Assembly: GCA_040754075.1 (NCBI GenBank)
Contig: JBFMDH010000013.1
Span: forward strand, 81,108 to 145,107
Length of the DNA stretch: 64,000 nucleotides
Source: Acidobacteriota bacterium
Lineage (GTDB): Bacteria > Acidobacteriota > Blastocatellia > UBA7656
Direction: 5' to 3'
The translations under genes and the position numbers were made by a program. The notes beneath the pieces were generated by a model. It did not search any database. It was given only the letters and a program-made list of their open reading frames with translations, and was not told the origin of the DNA. This document shows positions 25,837 through 35,885 of the stretch, in pieces; position 1 is the stretch's first letter; each line of letters begins with the position of its first letter.

Positions 25837-25878
25837 AAAAAGCAGGGGCGACATTTACAAATCGTCCCTGCTTTTTTT
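25837..25878 (+). terminator. Rho-independent terminator of the peptidase gene
   Basis: A 15-bp stem (AAAAAGCAGGGGCGA with its complement, one G-T pair, 10-nt loop) ending in seven T, 20 bp after the stop codon. Confidence 0.9.
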
Positions 25879-25946
25879 GTTGAAGCTTTTTATTTTTTTT
25901 CGTCCTCATCTTCTTGACGAAGGCAAGTTTAGCAGAGTAGTTTCCT

Positions 25947-25962
25947 ACCGAACGGTCAGTAG
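25947..25962. promoter_or_regulatory. TetR operator before the TetR gene
   Basis: TACCGAACGGTCAGTA, 15 of 16 bases identical to the reverse complement of the palindrome at 11257-11272. It lies 48 bp before the TetR start and just after a possible promoter (TTGACG at 25914, weak -10 near 25937), so self-repression is likely. Confidence 0.65.
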
Positions 25963-26010
25963 CTTTAACCGTTTGAACGCTCTACCCAACAGATAAATTG
26001 TCGCAAACAA

Positions 26011-26649
26011 ATGAAAGCACAAAAAAAAACTGCAAAACCGACGGATGCCAAACGGCTGGCGGAAATTTATAACATCGCTGCCAGAATCATCTGTGATAAA
26101 GGCTTCGATGCGATGTCCATGAATGATATTGCGCGGGCAGTCGGAATGACCAAAGCCGGGCTTTATCATTATATTCATGGGAAAAAGGAGATGCTGTTTG
26201 AAATCATGAGCTACGGCATGGATATGCTCGATCAAGGCGTCATCGCTCCCGCAAGTCAAATCGAAGACCCGGAACTGCGATTGAGAACCATCATTTATAA
26301 TCACGCGCAACTGATTACCAAAGGCAGCAACGCCATCACGGTTCTGGTTGATGAAGTCGCCGGGTTGTCTCCTGCGAATCGAAAAAAAATTCGTCAACGC
26401 AAACGGGTCTATTTCGATTTTGTTCGCGACACTCTCGAACGCCTTAAAAGCGCGGGAAAACTTGCAGAGGTCAATACTACGGTTGCGGCTTTCAGCATAC
26501 TCGGAATGTTGCTATGGATTTCTCGATGGTATGACGCAAGTGGTAAACTGACTGCCGAGCAAGTTTCAGATGAAATATTAAAAGTCGCTGTGGGTGGCAC
26601 TTTACGCTCTCCACAACGGTTATTACGTTCCGCTCTCAAATCGAATTAA
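26011..26649 (+). CDS. TetR-family transcriptional regulator of acyl-CoA metabolism
   Basis: 212 residues. The N-terminal helix-turn-helix (MNDIARAVGMTKAGLYHYIHGKKEML) is typical TetR. The C-terminal part is all-helical and would bind a ligand, probably an acyl-CoA given the neighbours. A palindrome upstream fits autoregulation, and its near copy before etfB and the quinone oxidoreductase suggests a wider regulon. The next gene, an acyl-CoA ligase, begins 23 bp later. The ribosome site is weak. Confidence 0.92.
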   Translation: MKAQKKTAKPTDAKRLAEIYNIAARIICDKGFDAMSMNDIARAVGMTKAGLYHYIHGKKEMLFEIMSYGMDMLDQGVIAPASQIEDPELRLRTIIYNHAQLITKGSNAITVLVDEVAGLSPANRKKIRQRKRVYFDFVRDTLERLKSAGKLAEVNTTVAAFSILGMLLWISRWYDASGKLTAEQVSDEILKVAVGGTLRSPQRLLRSALKSN

Positions 26650-26672
26650 TTATCTAAAAGGCAGGGGTATTT

Positions 26673-28388
26673 ATGTCGGCTCCGAATATTCAACCCGAAA
26701 GAAGCAATACTCAGGAACTTTCTTCATATGCAGTTAAACCCTGGTTAAAAAGTTATGATTTCTGGGTCCCCGAAAATATCAATTACTCCGAACAATCCGT
26801 CTATCAAATTCTCGGTTTAGCATCTTCGATGTATGCGGACAAAAAAGCGGCGGCATTTTTAGGAGCCGAATTCACCTTCGCAGAAATCAAACGCCATGCC
26901 GATAAACTGGCTTTTGCTCTACATCAATTAGGCGTCGCGAAAGGTGACCGCGTCGGCATCATGCTGCCCAATTGCCCGCAATATATGATTACCGCATTTG
27001 CTATTTTGCGGCTCGGCGCTATCGTCGTAAATATCAATCCGATTTATACCCCCCGCGAGGTCGAACTGGTTGCCAAAGATTCCGGGTTTAAAGCCATCAT
27101 CGCCTTTGATCTGGTTGCGCCTTTGATTGCGGGAGTGCAAAAAAATACCCATATCGAACAGGTGATTATCACAAGCCTTCTCGACTATTCTGCAAAACCC
27201 GAAGATGCGCCACCCGCTCCCGACGGCACGCTCGCTTTCAAACAATTAATCGAGGATGCAGGCGATAACCAACCACCGCGAGTCGCCATCAATGCCCGCG
27301 AAGATGTAGCAGTTTTACAGTACACCGGTGGCACGACGGGAGTTCCCAAAGCCGCGATGCTGACGCATTACAATATTTTTGCCAATGTCTTGCAGATGCA
27401 TTTGTGGTCGCGGGAATTTTTTCGCCCAGCCGAAGGGCGCATTCTTCTCGTATTACCGCTCTATCATGTTTATGCCTTTACCTGCGGCATGATGCTCGCC
27501 ACCTGGCAAGGTTCGATGTTGGTGATGATTCCCAAATATGACGTAACCATGGTTTTGCAAGCCATTCAAAAATATCAACCGACCTACTTTCCCGCCGCGC
27601 CGACTATTCTGATTTCGCTTCTCAATCATCCCGATGCCAAAAAATATGGACTCGATAAAGTGAATCGTTTCGGCAGCGGTTCCGCGCCTTTGCCGGTAGA
27701 GGTCATCGAACAATTTGAAAATATGAGCGGCGTGACGGTTTACGAAGGTTATGGATTATCGGAAGCTTCGCCGACGACGCATTCGACCCCGACACTGGCA
27801 AAACGCAAAGTCGGCAGCGTCGGTCTGCCGCTCACCGGTGTTGAATGCAAAATCGTTGATTTGGAAACCGGCGAACACGAAGTTCCGGTTGGTCAAGACG
27901 GGGAGCTTTGCATTCGTGGACCCCAGGTCATGAAGGGGTATTGGAACAAACCCGAAGAGACCGAACTCGCTTTGCGTAATGGATGGCTTCACACAGGCGA
28001 CATCGCCAACATGGATGAAGATGGATTTTTTTACATCGTACAACGCAAAAAAGACATGGTGATTGTCAGCGGGTTTAATGTCTATCCGGGCGAGGTCGAA
28101 GATGTCTTGTTCACCCACCCTGCGGTAATGGAAACGGCGGTGATTGGCGTCCCGGATGAATATCGCGGGGAACGTGTAAAAGCCTTTGTGGTGATTAAGC
28201 CCGGCTCGAATACCACAGAAGAGGAATTGCTGGAACATTGCAAAGCCAATCTCGCGAAGTACAAAGTTCCCGCCAGTATCGAATTTGTTGAAAGTTTACC
28301 GAAATCGAATGTCGGAAAAATTTTGCGTCGCGCCTTGCGCGATTTGGAAGAAGAACGCAGAAAAAATTCACAAATCAGTGATGAATAA
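26673..28388 (+). CDS. fadD: Long-chain fatty acid-CoA ligase (AMP-forming)
   Basis: 571 residues, usual for FadD. Seen: the P-loop-like [62 protein letters not shown] and the C-terminal catalytic Lys in [10 protein letters not shown]. It activates fatty acids to acyl-CoA with ATP and so feeds the dehydrogenases of this window. It is co-transcribed with the TetR gene and is therefore probably under the same operator. Confidence 0.93.
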   Translation: MSAPNIQPERSNTQELSSYAVKPWLKSYDFWVPENINYSEQSVYQILGLASSMYADKKAAAFLGAEFTFAEIKRHADKLAFALHQLGVAKGDRVGIMLPNCPQYMITAFAILRLGAIVVNINPIYTPREVELVAKDSGFKAIIAFDLVAPLIAGVQKNTHIEQVIITSLLDYSAKPEDAPPAPDGTLAFKQLIEDAGDNQPPRVAINAREDVAVLQYTGGTTGVPKAAMLTHYNIFANVLQMHLWSREFFRPAEGRILLVLPLYHVYAFTCGMMLATWQGSMLVMIPKYDVTMVLQAIQKYQPTYFPAAPTILISLLNHPDAKKYGLDKVNRFGSGSAPLPVEVIEQFENMSGVTVYEGYGLSEASPTTHSTPTLAKRKVGSVGLPLTGVECKIVDLETGEHEVPVGQDGELCIRGPQVMKGYWNKPEETELALRNGWLHTGDIANMDEDGFFYIVQRKKDMVIVSGFNVYPGEVEDVLFTHPAVMETAVIGVPDEYRGERVKAFVVIKPGSNTTEEELLEHCKANLAKYKVPASIEFVESLPKSNVGKILRRALRDLEEERRKNSQISDE

Positions 28389-28404
28389 AAGCGAGGAAAC
28401 CCAG

Positions 28405-29547
28405 ATGAAATCCCTGATGATTTCAAAAACCTTTTTACTATTATTTATCGCACTTTTCGGGCTTTCGGCTTTAGATGTAAATGCGCAAACCCGGCGAACC
28501 CGACCACGAACCCGGCGGGCGCCGGTCGCCAAACCGAAAACCACGACACCTCCGGCTACCACAACAACGACCACACCCACTGAAACCAAAAAAGCCGAAA
28601 CTCCGAAACCGCCTGAGAAAAAGAGCGAACCCGAAGAGAAACCGGAACCGATTCTTCCTGGCCCAACCATCTGGCGAAATCCCGGCAAGGTTGAAAAACT
28701 CGATTTTCAATATGGCAAAGGCGGCGCGGCGAACGCCCCGCTGCCACCTTTTAATTTTATCGAAGAGGATAAAAGCGGCAGCAATCCCAAAGTGAAAGTG
28801 AAAGATGCCAACGGTAAAACCTGGGGCGTGAAATGGGGCAGCGAAGTTCATTCGGAAGTGTTCGCATCCAAACTGGTTTGGGCAGCGGGTTATTATGTTG
28901 AACCGGCATTTTTCTTAAAGTCGGGAAAAATTATTGGCGCGATAAATTTGACTCGAGCGGCAAAATACATCGCCGCTGACGGTAGTTTTAAAGATGCCCG
29001 ATTTGAATTGAAAGAATCCGGTATCAAGAAAATGCAAGGCAAAGAGAGTTGGTTGTGGGATAAAAACCCTTTCCTTGGCACCAAAGAATTGAACGGCTTA
29101 AAAATCATGATTATGCTGACTTCAAATTGGGACAGCAAAGACCAACGTGATGCGAGTCGCGGTTCCAATACGGCAATTTTCAAAGTCAAAGCCACCGGCG
29201 AAGAACGATTCCTGATGACCGATTGGGGCGGTTCGATGGGTAAATGGGGCGGCGTTTTTTCGAGAGAAAAATGGGATTGTGACGGATTTGCCAAACAGTC
29301 CAGAGACTTTATCAAAGGCGTGAAAAACGGCTTCATTGAATTCGGCTACAAAGGGCAACGCACAGATGAAATCCGCACCCGCATCACCCCGGCAGACGCC
29401 AAGTGGTTATTGCAATATATCGGTAAAATCACCGATGCCCAGTTAAGAACCGGGCTTCAGGCAAGCGCCGCGACCCCTGAAGAAGTTGAATGTTTTACCA
29501 GAGCGATTATGGAACGAATCAGCCAGCTTAAACGCATTGCTGAGTAG
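28405..29547 (+). CDS. Exported protein with Pro/Thr linker and unknown C-terminal domain
   Basis: 380 residues from the ATG with GAGGAAA before it (an upstream in-frame ATG overlaps fadD and lacks support). A signal peptide (ISKTFLLLFIALFGLSALDVNA) is followed by an Arg/Pro/Thr/Lys/Glu-rich linker to about residue 85. Then comes a 290-residue domain with conserved-looking pieces MLTSNWDSKDQRD, RFLMTDWGGSMGKWGG and WDCDGFAKQSRDFI. The Asn-Trp-Asp and Asp-Trp-Gly-Gly spacing faintly recalls HipA/PI-kinase-like folds, but I cannot assign it. It lies 16 bp after fadD, hence same operon. Confidence 0.75.
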   Translation: MKSLMISKTFLLLFIALFGLSALDVNAQTRRTRPRTRRAPVAKPKTTTPPATTTTTTPTETKKAETPKPPEKKSEPEEKPEPILPGPTIWRNPGKVEKLDFQYGKGGAANAPLPPFNFIEEDKSGSNPKVKVKDANGKTWGVKWGSEVHSEVFASKLVWAAGYYVEPAFFLKSGKIIGAINLTRAAKYIAADGSFKDARFELKESGIKKMQGKESWLWDKNPFLGTKELNGLKIMIMLTSNWDSKDQRDASRGSNTAIFKVKATGEERFLMTDWGGSMGKWGGVFSREKWDCDGFAKQSRDFIKGVKNGFIEFGYKGQRTDEIRTRITPADAKWLLQYIGKITDAQLRTGLQASAATPEEVECFTRAIMERISQLKRIAE

Positions 29548-29588
29548 ATTGATTAATAAACAGATTTTTTACCAAAGGAGCAATTTTT

Positions 29589-31724
29589 ATGAGCGAACTC
29601 GTTACCTTAACCAGACAAGATGGAATTGGCATTATTACTGTCAACAACCCGCCGGTAAACGCCTTGAGTCCCGGCGTTCCCGAAGGCATCGCTGCCGCCG
29701 TCGAAGAAATCGAACGCGATGAAACGCTCAAGGGCGGCATTCTCATCGGTTCAGGGCAAACTTTCATTGCCGGCGCCGACATTAAAGAATTTGGGAAAAT
29801 CACCTCCGGTGAACGCCGCGAAGGCGTCGGACTGGTTCCCGTTCTATATAAAATCGAAAGTTCCTCAAAGCCGCTCGTCGCGGCTATTCATGGGACTGCG
29901 CTTGGCGGCGGACTGGAAGTCGCGATGGCTTTTCATTATCGCGTCGCGGTTCCCGCTGCACAGGTCGGTCAACCGGAAGTCAACCTCGGCATCATTCCCG
30001 GCGCTGCCGGAACCCAACGTCTGCCAAGACTCGCAGGCGTCGCCAAAGCCGTTGAGATGTGCGCCTTCGGCGCGCCGATTAAAGCCGGTGAAGCATTGAA
30101 AGTCGGCATTGTTGACAAAGTAATTGATGGCGATTTGCTCAGCGGCGCAATCGAATTTTTACAGGAAAAAATCGCCAGCGGTGAAACGCCGCGCCGCACC
30201 CGCGATTTTATTGACAAACTCGGTGATGAGACGACCAACGCAGAAATTTTCGCACAGGCGCGCAAACAAGCCGCTAAAGTCCGTCGCGGTCAACCCGCTG
30301 CGATTGCCGCGATTGATGCGGTTGAAGCGGCAACCCAATTATCTTTTGAAGAAGGTTGCAAACGCGAAGAAGAACTCTTTGTCAAATGCCTCTTCTCAAC
30401 CGAGTCGAAAGCCATGATTCATGCGTTTTTCGGTGAACGCGCAGTCGGAAAAATTCCCGGCATCGGCAAAGACGTGCAAACTTACGAAATCAAAAAAGCC
30501 GCAGTCATCGGCGCAGGCACGATGGGCGGTGGCATCGCCATGAATTATGCCAACGCCGGGATTCCGGTTTTACTCAAAGAAACGTCGCAGGAACTTTTGG
30601 ACAAAGGCTTGGCGGTGATTCGCAAAAACTATCAGAACTCGGTCAACAAAGGTCGTTTCCCGCAGGAAGTCATGGATAAACGCATGGGGTTGATTACCCC
30701 GACGACAACTTATGATGGCTTTGAAGAAGTTGACATCGTTACCGAAGCGGTCTTTGAAAACATGGCATTGAAAAAAGAGGTTTTCGGTGAACTCGATAAA
30801 ATCTGCAAACCGACCTGCATTCTGGCGTCAAATACTTCAACGCTTGATATTGATGAAATCGCTTCGGCAACCTCGCGCCCGCAGATGGTTATCGGGAATC
30901 ATTATTTCAGTCCGGCAAATGTCATGCGATTGTTGGAAATCGTGCGCGGTAAAGCCACCAGCAACGAAGTGATTGCCACATCGATGGGACTGGCTAAAAA
31001 ACTCAAGAAAGTTGGCGTTTTAGTTGGCAATTGTCGCGGCTTCGTTGGCAATCGTATGCTTGGACCTTATGGACGCGAAGCGTTGTTCCTGATTGAAGAG
31101 GGCGCAACGCCCGAACAGGTTGACGGCGCGTTGTATGAATTCGGACTCGCGATGGGCTATCTTTCGATGAGCGACCTCGCGGGCGTTGATGTCGGCTGGC
31201 GTGTGCGTCAAGAGGCAAAACATCTGGAAAAACCCGGATTGCGTTATCCGATTATTGCAGACCGGTTGTATGAACTTGGTCGTTACGGTCAGAAAACCGG
31301 CGCAGGGTTTTACAAATATGATGAGAACCGCAACCGGATTTCCGACCCGGAAATTGAAGCAATGTTCAAACAGATGGCAACCGAAGCCGGAATCGAACAA
31401 CGCGACATCAGCAAAGAAGAGATTATCGAGCGAACGATGTATGCATTAATTAACGAAGGCGCAAAAATTTTAGAAGAAGGCATCGCGCTGCGCGCCGTTG
31501 ACATAGATATTATTTACCTGAACGGTTACGGCTTCCCTGTGTGGCGTGGGGGCCCGATGTTTTATGCCGACACGGTCGGACTCAAAAAAGTCTATGACCG
31601 CATCTCAGAATTCCACGCCGAGCACGGCGAACATTGGGAACCGGCACCGCTACTCAAACAACTTGCTGACCAAGGCAAAACCTTCGCCGATTTCGACAAA
31701 GGCAACATCGCGAAATCCGCCTAG
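29589..31724 (+). CDS. fadJ: FadJ-like fused enoyl-CoA hydratase / 3-hydroxyacyl-CoA dehydrogenase
   Basis: 711 residues, two enzymes in one chain. Residues 1-190 form the crotonase domain with GQTFIAGADIKEF and GQPEVNLGIIPGAAGTQRLPR, in which the hydratase Glu is kept. Residues about 300-480 form the NAD-binding domain (VIGAGTMGGGIAMNYANAG), then GNHYFSPANVMRLLEIV with the catalytic His, followed by two C-terminal dehydrogenase domains. It does the second and third steps of beta-oxidation. CAAAGGAG precedes the ATG. The thiolase needed to finish the cycle is 3 kb downstream (34698). Confidence 0.95.
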   Translation: MSELVTLTRQDGIGIITVNNPPVNALSPGVPEGIAAAVEEIERDETLKGGILIGSGQTFIAGADIKEFGKITSGERREGVGLVPVLYKIESSSKPLVAAIHGTALGGGLEVAMAFHYRVAVPAAQVGQPEVNLGIIPGAAGTQRLPRLAGVAKAVEMCAFGAPIKAGEALKVGIVDKVIDGDLLSGAIEFLQEKIASGETPRRTRDFIDKLGDETTNAEIFAQARKQAAKVRRGQPAAIAAIDAVEAATQLSFEEGCKREEELFVKCLFSTESKAMIHAFFGERAVGKIPGIGKDVQTYEIKKAAVIGAGTMGGGIAMNYANAGIPVLLKETSQELLDKGLAVIRKNYQNSVNKGRFPQEVMDKRMGLITPTTTYDGFEEVDIVTEAVFENMALKKEVFGELDKICKPTCILASNTSTLDIDEIASATSRPQMVIGNHYFSPANVMRLLEIVRGKATSNEVIATSMGLAKKLKKVGVLVGNCRGFVGNRMLGPYGREALFLIEEGATPEQVDGALYEFGLAMGYLSMSDLAGVDVGWRVRQEAKHLEKPGLRYPIIADRLYELGRYGQKTGAGFYKYDENRNRISDPEIEAMFKQMATEAGIEQRDISKEEIIERTMYALINEGAKILEEGIALRAVDIDIIYLNGYGFPVWRGGPMFYADTVGLKKVYDRISEFHAEHGEHWEPAPLLKQLADQGKTFADFDKGNIAKSA

Positions 31725-31840
31725 CTTGATGGCGGCAATTGCAGGAAACGGGTTGAGAGGCTTACCTTCAATTACCCTAAAGGGTGTTAAGGAATAAGCC
31801 TCCAACCGTTGGCTCAGAGGTTCTTGGAGGTTCTTTGTAG

Positions 31841-33118
31841 ATGAAAACTCGATTGTTGGTCATTTTGATTTCTTTTGTGGTTCTATTCTCAACCGGGTTT
31901 TTCGCGACAACCCGCGAGTCGAGTGCAGCTAGTCCAACTTTTTCAAAAGATGTAGCGCCGATTCTCTATAAAAATTGCGCAACTTGTCACCGGGCAGGAA
32001 GCATTGCGCCAATGTCTTTGTTCACCTATCAGGAGACTCGCCCCTGGTCGAAATCCATTCGCGAACAAGTCATCACCGGGCAGATGCCGCCCTGGCATGC
32101 GACCGACCCTCACGGAACCTTTTTAAATGACCGACGATTGAGCGAAGCTGAAAAAGATATTCTGGTTCGTTGGGTAGATGCTGGCTCTCCGCAAGGCAAC
32201 CCAAAAGATTTACCGCAGCCGCCATCATTTTCTGATGATTGGGAAATCGGTAAACCCGATGTGGTTTTAAGTATGGCGAATGAATACACCGTTCCCGAAG
32301 ATGGCACAATCTCTTATCAATACTTTCCAGTGCCGACCAAATTCAAAGAAGATAAATGGATACAAGCAATCGAAGTCAAACCCGGCGCGCGCAGTGTGGT
32401 TCACCATGTCCTGGTGTTTGTCCGTGAACCGGATGGCAAAGGGCGTCCGATGCCCTTCAAACAGGTGATTCCCAATTTTTCGATTTCGCGTGGTGGCGCG
32501 GGTTCATTGATTGCCACCACCGCACCGGGAACCAATGCGATGACCTACAAACCGGGCGAGGCAATATTAGTGAAAGCCGGGGCGGTGTTGCTTTTACAAA
32601 TGCATTACACTACTAACGGAACGGCTGCAAAAGACAAGACCAGCGTTGGAATGATTTTCGCCAAACAACCGCCGCAGATGGAAATTATCACCAGCGCCTT
32701 TATCAATCCCATGTTCGTTATTCCTCCGGGAGCCAGTAATCATCAGGTTGATTCGGCAATCGAATTCACCGAGGATTCGCATATTCTGGGACTGGTTCCT
32801 CATACACACTTGCGAGGCAAAAGCTGGTCTTATCGTTTAGTCTTTCCCGATGGTCGAAAAGAAAATGTGCTGTCGGTTCCGAAATATGATTTCAACTGGC
32901 AAACCTACTATATGTTTGCCAAACCGTTGGCTGCGCCAAAAGGAGCCAGGCTTGAAGCAACCGCTCATTACGACAATTCAACTGCCAATCTATTTAATCC
33001 CGATCCCAGGGCGACAGTGAGGTGGGGCGATCAAACGTGGGAAGAGATGCAATATACCGGCATCACCTACACGATTGATAAACCGAAAAGCCAAATCACG
33101 ACCCAGGGTAATCGTTAA
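31841..33118 (+). CDS. Exported cytochrome c / copper type II monooxygenase-like fusion
   Basis: 425 residues. A signal peptide is followed by a cytochrome c domain with one CATCH heme site (residues 46-50). The remainder resembles the two-domain catalytic core of copper type II, ascorbate-dependent monooxygenases (PHM/DBM). Copper ligands can be placed: VVHHVLVF, QMHYTT, HTHLRG and EEM in the last part. It probably works in the periplasm with electrons delivered through the heme instead of ascorbate (inference). GGAGG precedes the ATG. Similar proteins are common in Acidobacteria and Planctomycetes; substrates are not known to me. Confidence 0.85.
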   Translation: MKTRLLVILISFVVLFSTGFFATTRESSAASPTFSKDVAPILYKNCATCHRAGSIAPMSLFTYQETRPWSKSIREQVITGQMPPWHATDPHGTFLNDRRLSEAEKDILVRWVDAGSPQGNPKDLPQPPSFSDDWEIGKPDVVLSMANEYTVPEDGTISYQYFPVPTKFKEDKWIQAIEVKPGARSVVHHVLVFVREPDGKGRPMPFKQVIPNFSISRGGAGSLIATTAPGTNAMTYKPGEAILVKAGAVLLLQMHYTTNGTAAKDKTSVGMIFAKQPPQMEIITSAFINPMFVIPPGASNHQVDSAIEFTEDSHILGLVPHTHLRGKSWSYRLVFPDGRKENVLSVPKYDFNWQTYYMFAKPLAAPKGARLEATAHYDNSTANLFNPDPRATVRWGDQTWEEMQYTGITYTIDKPKSQITTQGNR

Positions 33119-33162
33119 TTTGATTGGCAAATCACTAACTTTGGGCTGGTATAAAAATATCT

Positions 33163-33876
33163 ATGACAGAAATCTCCGTTATCAATGACATAGATATTAT
33201 CGCTTTCGATGCGGACGATACGCTCTGGCATAACGAGTCGATTTTTTATTCAACGCACGACCGCTTCAAAGCGTTACTCTCGAAATATCACGATGAAGCG
33301 TGGATTGCCGACCGGCTTTACAAGACTGAATCGCGCAACATCCTGCATTTCGGTTACGGCGTAAAGGGATTTACCCTGTCGATGATTGAAACCGCGATTG
33401 AACTTTCCGAAGGTCGCATCACCGCTACAGAAATTCAAAACCTCATTGAAATCGGCAAAGAGATGATGAACGCGCCGGTTGAACTCCTGGATGGAGTTTA
33501 TGAATCAGTAGCAACGCTCGCGCAATCCTATGAATTGATGCTCATCACTAAAGGCGACCTGTTTCATCAGGAAGCGAAAATCGCGCGTTCGGGTCTTGGC
33601 GATTTTTTCAGTCGCATCGAAGTTGTCAGTGAAAAAGAACAGCGTGTTTATGAGCGCATCATCCGTAAACACCACATTGCCCCGCAACATTTTGTTATGA
33701 TAGGAAACTCTTTGAAATCCGACATCCTCCCTGTCGTTGCCATCGGTGGAATCGCCATTCACATTCCCTACAAAACCGAATGGATTCATGAGCGAGTTTC
33801 CGAAAACGAATTGACCGGCAAACATTTCCTCACGGTTGAACACATCAGCCATTTGCCGAATTTGTTTTCAAAGTAA
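33163..33876 (+). CDS. HAD-superfamily hydrolase
   Basis: 237 residues. Motif I is AFDADDTLW (Asp nucleophile near residue 16), motif II is LITKGD, and the last motif is MIGNSLKSDILPVVAIGG. The helical cap between motifs I and II is of the C1 type. Probable small-molecule phosphatase; substrate unknown. There is no clear ribosome site before the ATG. The GNAT gene follows after 16 bp. Confidence 0.9.
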   Translation: MTEISVINDIDIIAFDADDTLWHNESIFYSTHDRFKALLSKYHDEAWIADRLYKTESRNILHFGYGVKGFTLSMIETAIELSEGRITATEIQNLIEIGKEMMNAPVELLDGVYESVATLAQSYELMLITKGDLFHQEAKIARSGLGDFFSRIEVVSEKEQRVYERIIRKHHIAPQHFVMIGNSLKSDILPVVAIGGIAIHIPYKTEWIHERVSENELTGKHFLTVEHISHLPNLFSK

Positions 33877-33892
33877 TTGCGGGAGTTTTTTA

Positions 33893-34630
33893 ATGCAACC
33901 ACAAAGTCAGGTCTTTTTACAGGATAAAATCATGCAGTTGGCGAATGCTCTGCCGGACATTCCCAGATTCGTCGAAACGCGCGGCATGTTACGTTCCCAC
34001 GCTTGCGAAATTTTCGGACTGAGCGAAGGAAAAATACTCAGTTTTGTTGTTCGCAGTTTGCAAACCGGTTTGATTGCGGTGATCGGCACCCCTTCCGTTC
34101 AAGCCATCAAACGCGCCGTGCAACAAAACACTCAGCAAAACGCGGTTCTGGCTTTCGATGACAATATTCGCGTGGTCGCCGAAAGTTTATCCGGTTGGAA
34201 AGTTGAACGCGCCATTTTGCATCAGCGAATCAACTCGATTCGTTTAGCCGATGTGCCGAAAAACACTGTGCGTTATTTGAATGCCGAGGAGATTCGCGAC
34301 AATGCCGAAATACCTGCGGGATTAAAAAACGAATTGATAATTGCCGCGAAAGCCACCAGTGTGGCGGCTACCATCATTGATGATAAACCGGTGTCATTCT
34401 GTTATGCGGGATGGGAAACCGAAACGCTTTGGGATGTGTCGATTGACACCCTGAAAGCTTATCGCGGTCATGGTCACGCGCTCGCCTGTGTGACTTTCCT
34501 AATCAATGAAATGAATGCGCGAAATAAACAGCCGGTTTGGGGCGCGGTTGAATCGAACGCCGCGTCTTTGAAACTCGCAAAAAAACTTTTCTTTGAGCCG
34601 GTTGATGCGCTCTTTGTATTTGAACATTAA
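33893..34630 (+). CDS. GNAT-family acetyltransferase
   Basis: 245 residues starting at the ATG preceded by GGGAG; an upstream in-frame start overlaps the HAD gene and is unlikely. The C-terminal third carries the acetyl-CoA loop (LKAYRGHGHALACVTFLINEM) and the usual SNAASLKLAKKLFF. The N-terminal 120 residues look like a second, degenerate GNAT-like half. The substrate is unknown. It is co-transcribed with the HAD gene. Confidence 0.82.
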   Translation: MQPQSQVFLQDKIMQLANALPDIPRFVETRGMLRSHACEIFGLSEGKILSFVVRSLQTGLIAVIGTPSVQAIKRAVQQNTQQNAVLAFDDNIRVVAESLSGWKVERAILHQRINSIRLADVPKNTVRYLNAEEIRDNAEIPAGLKNELIIAAKATSVAATIIDDKPVSFCYAGWETETLWDVSIDTLKAYRGHGHALACVTFLINEMNARNKQPVWGAVESNAASLKLAKKLFFEPVDALFVFEH

Positions 34631-34697
34631 AGCGAAAAGGCTTAAAGTTGAAAATCATTCAAATTTTAATCAAACAGTAAAATAGAAAGGATCACCT

Positions 34698-35885
34698 ATG
34701 AGAGAGGCAGTCATCGTAGATAGTGTCAGAACCGCGTTATGCAAATCATTTCGTGGCTCTTTCAATTTAACTAGACCCGAAGATTTATTGGCACACGTTA
34801 TCAAATCGGTTATGGAGCGCAACCCCCAGGTTGCCAAAGAAGAGGTTGAAGATGTGATTGTCGGGTGCGGGCAACCACACGGAAAACAGGGCAACAATGT
34901 TGCACGGGTTTCTACCTTACTCGCAGGACTCCCGGCTTCAACCGCCGCCATCACCATCAATCGTTTCTGTTCATCCGGTTTGCAATCGGTCGCCTATGCC
35001 GCACATCAAATTCTCAACGAAGGCGTTGATGTAGCCATTGGCGGCGGACTCGAAAGCATTACCATGATGAGCCGCGATTATGACCCGCATCCAGTGGCGC
35101 TGGAAAAATATCCAGGGGTTTATATGGTGATGGGCGACACCGCCGAAGTCGTCGCCAAACGTTATAACATCAGCCGCCAGTCGCAGGATGAATTATCACT
35201 GCTCAGTCAACAACGCACGGCACGCGCGCAAGCCGAAGGCTTGTTCAATGATGAAATCGTGCCGATGCAGGTGACGCGCGGCATTTTCGATAAGAAGACC
35301 GGCGAGATTGTTGAAAAACAGGAATTCGTCGCCGATAAAGACGAGTGCAATCGTCCCGACACCACAATTGAAGGGTTGCTGGCGCTCAAACCGCACTTTG
35401 ACCAGACCAGTGGACAAGGCACAGTCACTGCCGGAAACTCATCGCAACTTTCCGATGGCGCTTCGGCGACGCTGGTGATGTCCAGGGAACGCGCCGATAA
35501 ATTGGGACTCAAATACAAAATGATTTTCCGTGGCTTCAATGTCGCGGGTTGTGAACCCGATGAAATGGGCATCGGACCCGTTTTTGCGGTGCCGAAATTA
35601 TTAAAACGGTTCGGGCTGCAAGTCGATGACGTAGATGTTTACGAACTCAACGAAGCGTTCGCGGTTCAAGTCGTCTATTGCCGCGACCGTCTCGGCATCA
35701 ATCCTGAAAAATTAAATCCCAACGGCGGGTCAATCGCTATCGGTCATCCGTTCGGTATGACCGGCTCAAGGCTCGTCGGCACCATCGCCAATGAAATGTT
35801 GCGCCGCAAACATAAATGGGGCGTCGTCACCATGTGCATCGGCGGCGGACAAGGAGCAGCAGGTTTATTTGAAGCCTGTAATTAG
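34698..35885 (+). CDS. Acetyl-CoA acyltransferase (thiolase)
   Basis: 395 residues, standard thiolase. Seen: the nucleophilic Cys in NRFCSSGLQS, GGGLESITMM, GHPFGMTGSR with the catalytic His, and CIGGGQGAAGLFE with the second Cys. AAAGGAT precedes the ATG. It would do the final, chain-shortening step after FadJ. The last base of its stop codon is the first base of heptad element G. Confidence 0.95.
   Translation: MREAVIVDSVRTALCKSFRGSFNLTRPEDLLAHVIKSVMERNPQVAKEEVEDVIVGCGQPHGKQGNNVARVSTLLAGLPASTAAITINRFCSSGLQSVAYAAHQILNEGVDVAIGGGLESITMMSRDYDPHPVALEKYPGVYMVMGDTAEVVAKRYNISRQSQDELSLLSQQRTARAQAEGLFNDEIVPMQVTRGIFDKKTGEIVEKQEFVADKDECNRPDTTIEGLLALKPHFDQTSGQGTVTAGNSSQLSDGASATLVMSRERADKLGLKYKMIFRGFNVAGCEPDEMGIGPVFAVPKLLKRFGLQVDDVDVYELNEAFAVQVVYCRDRLGINPEKLNPNGGSIAIGHPFGMTGSRLVGTIANEMLRRKHKWGVVTMCIGGGQGAAGLFEACN

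Noticed and set aside
28285-28404. Upstream start for the exported protein at 28405
   Set aside because: It overlaps fadD in another frame and hides the signal peptide; GAGGAAA supports 28405.
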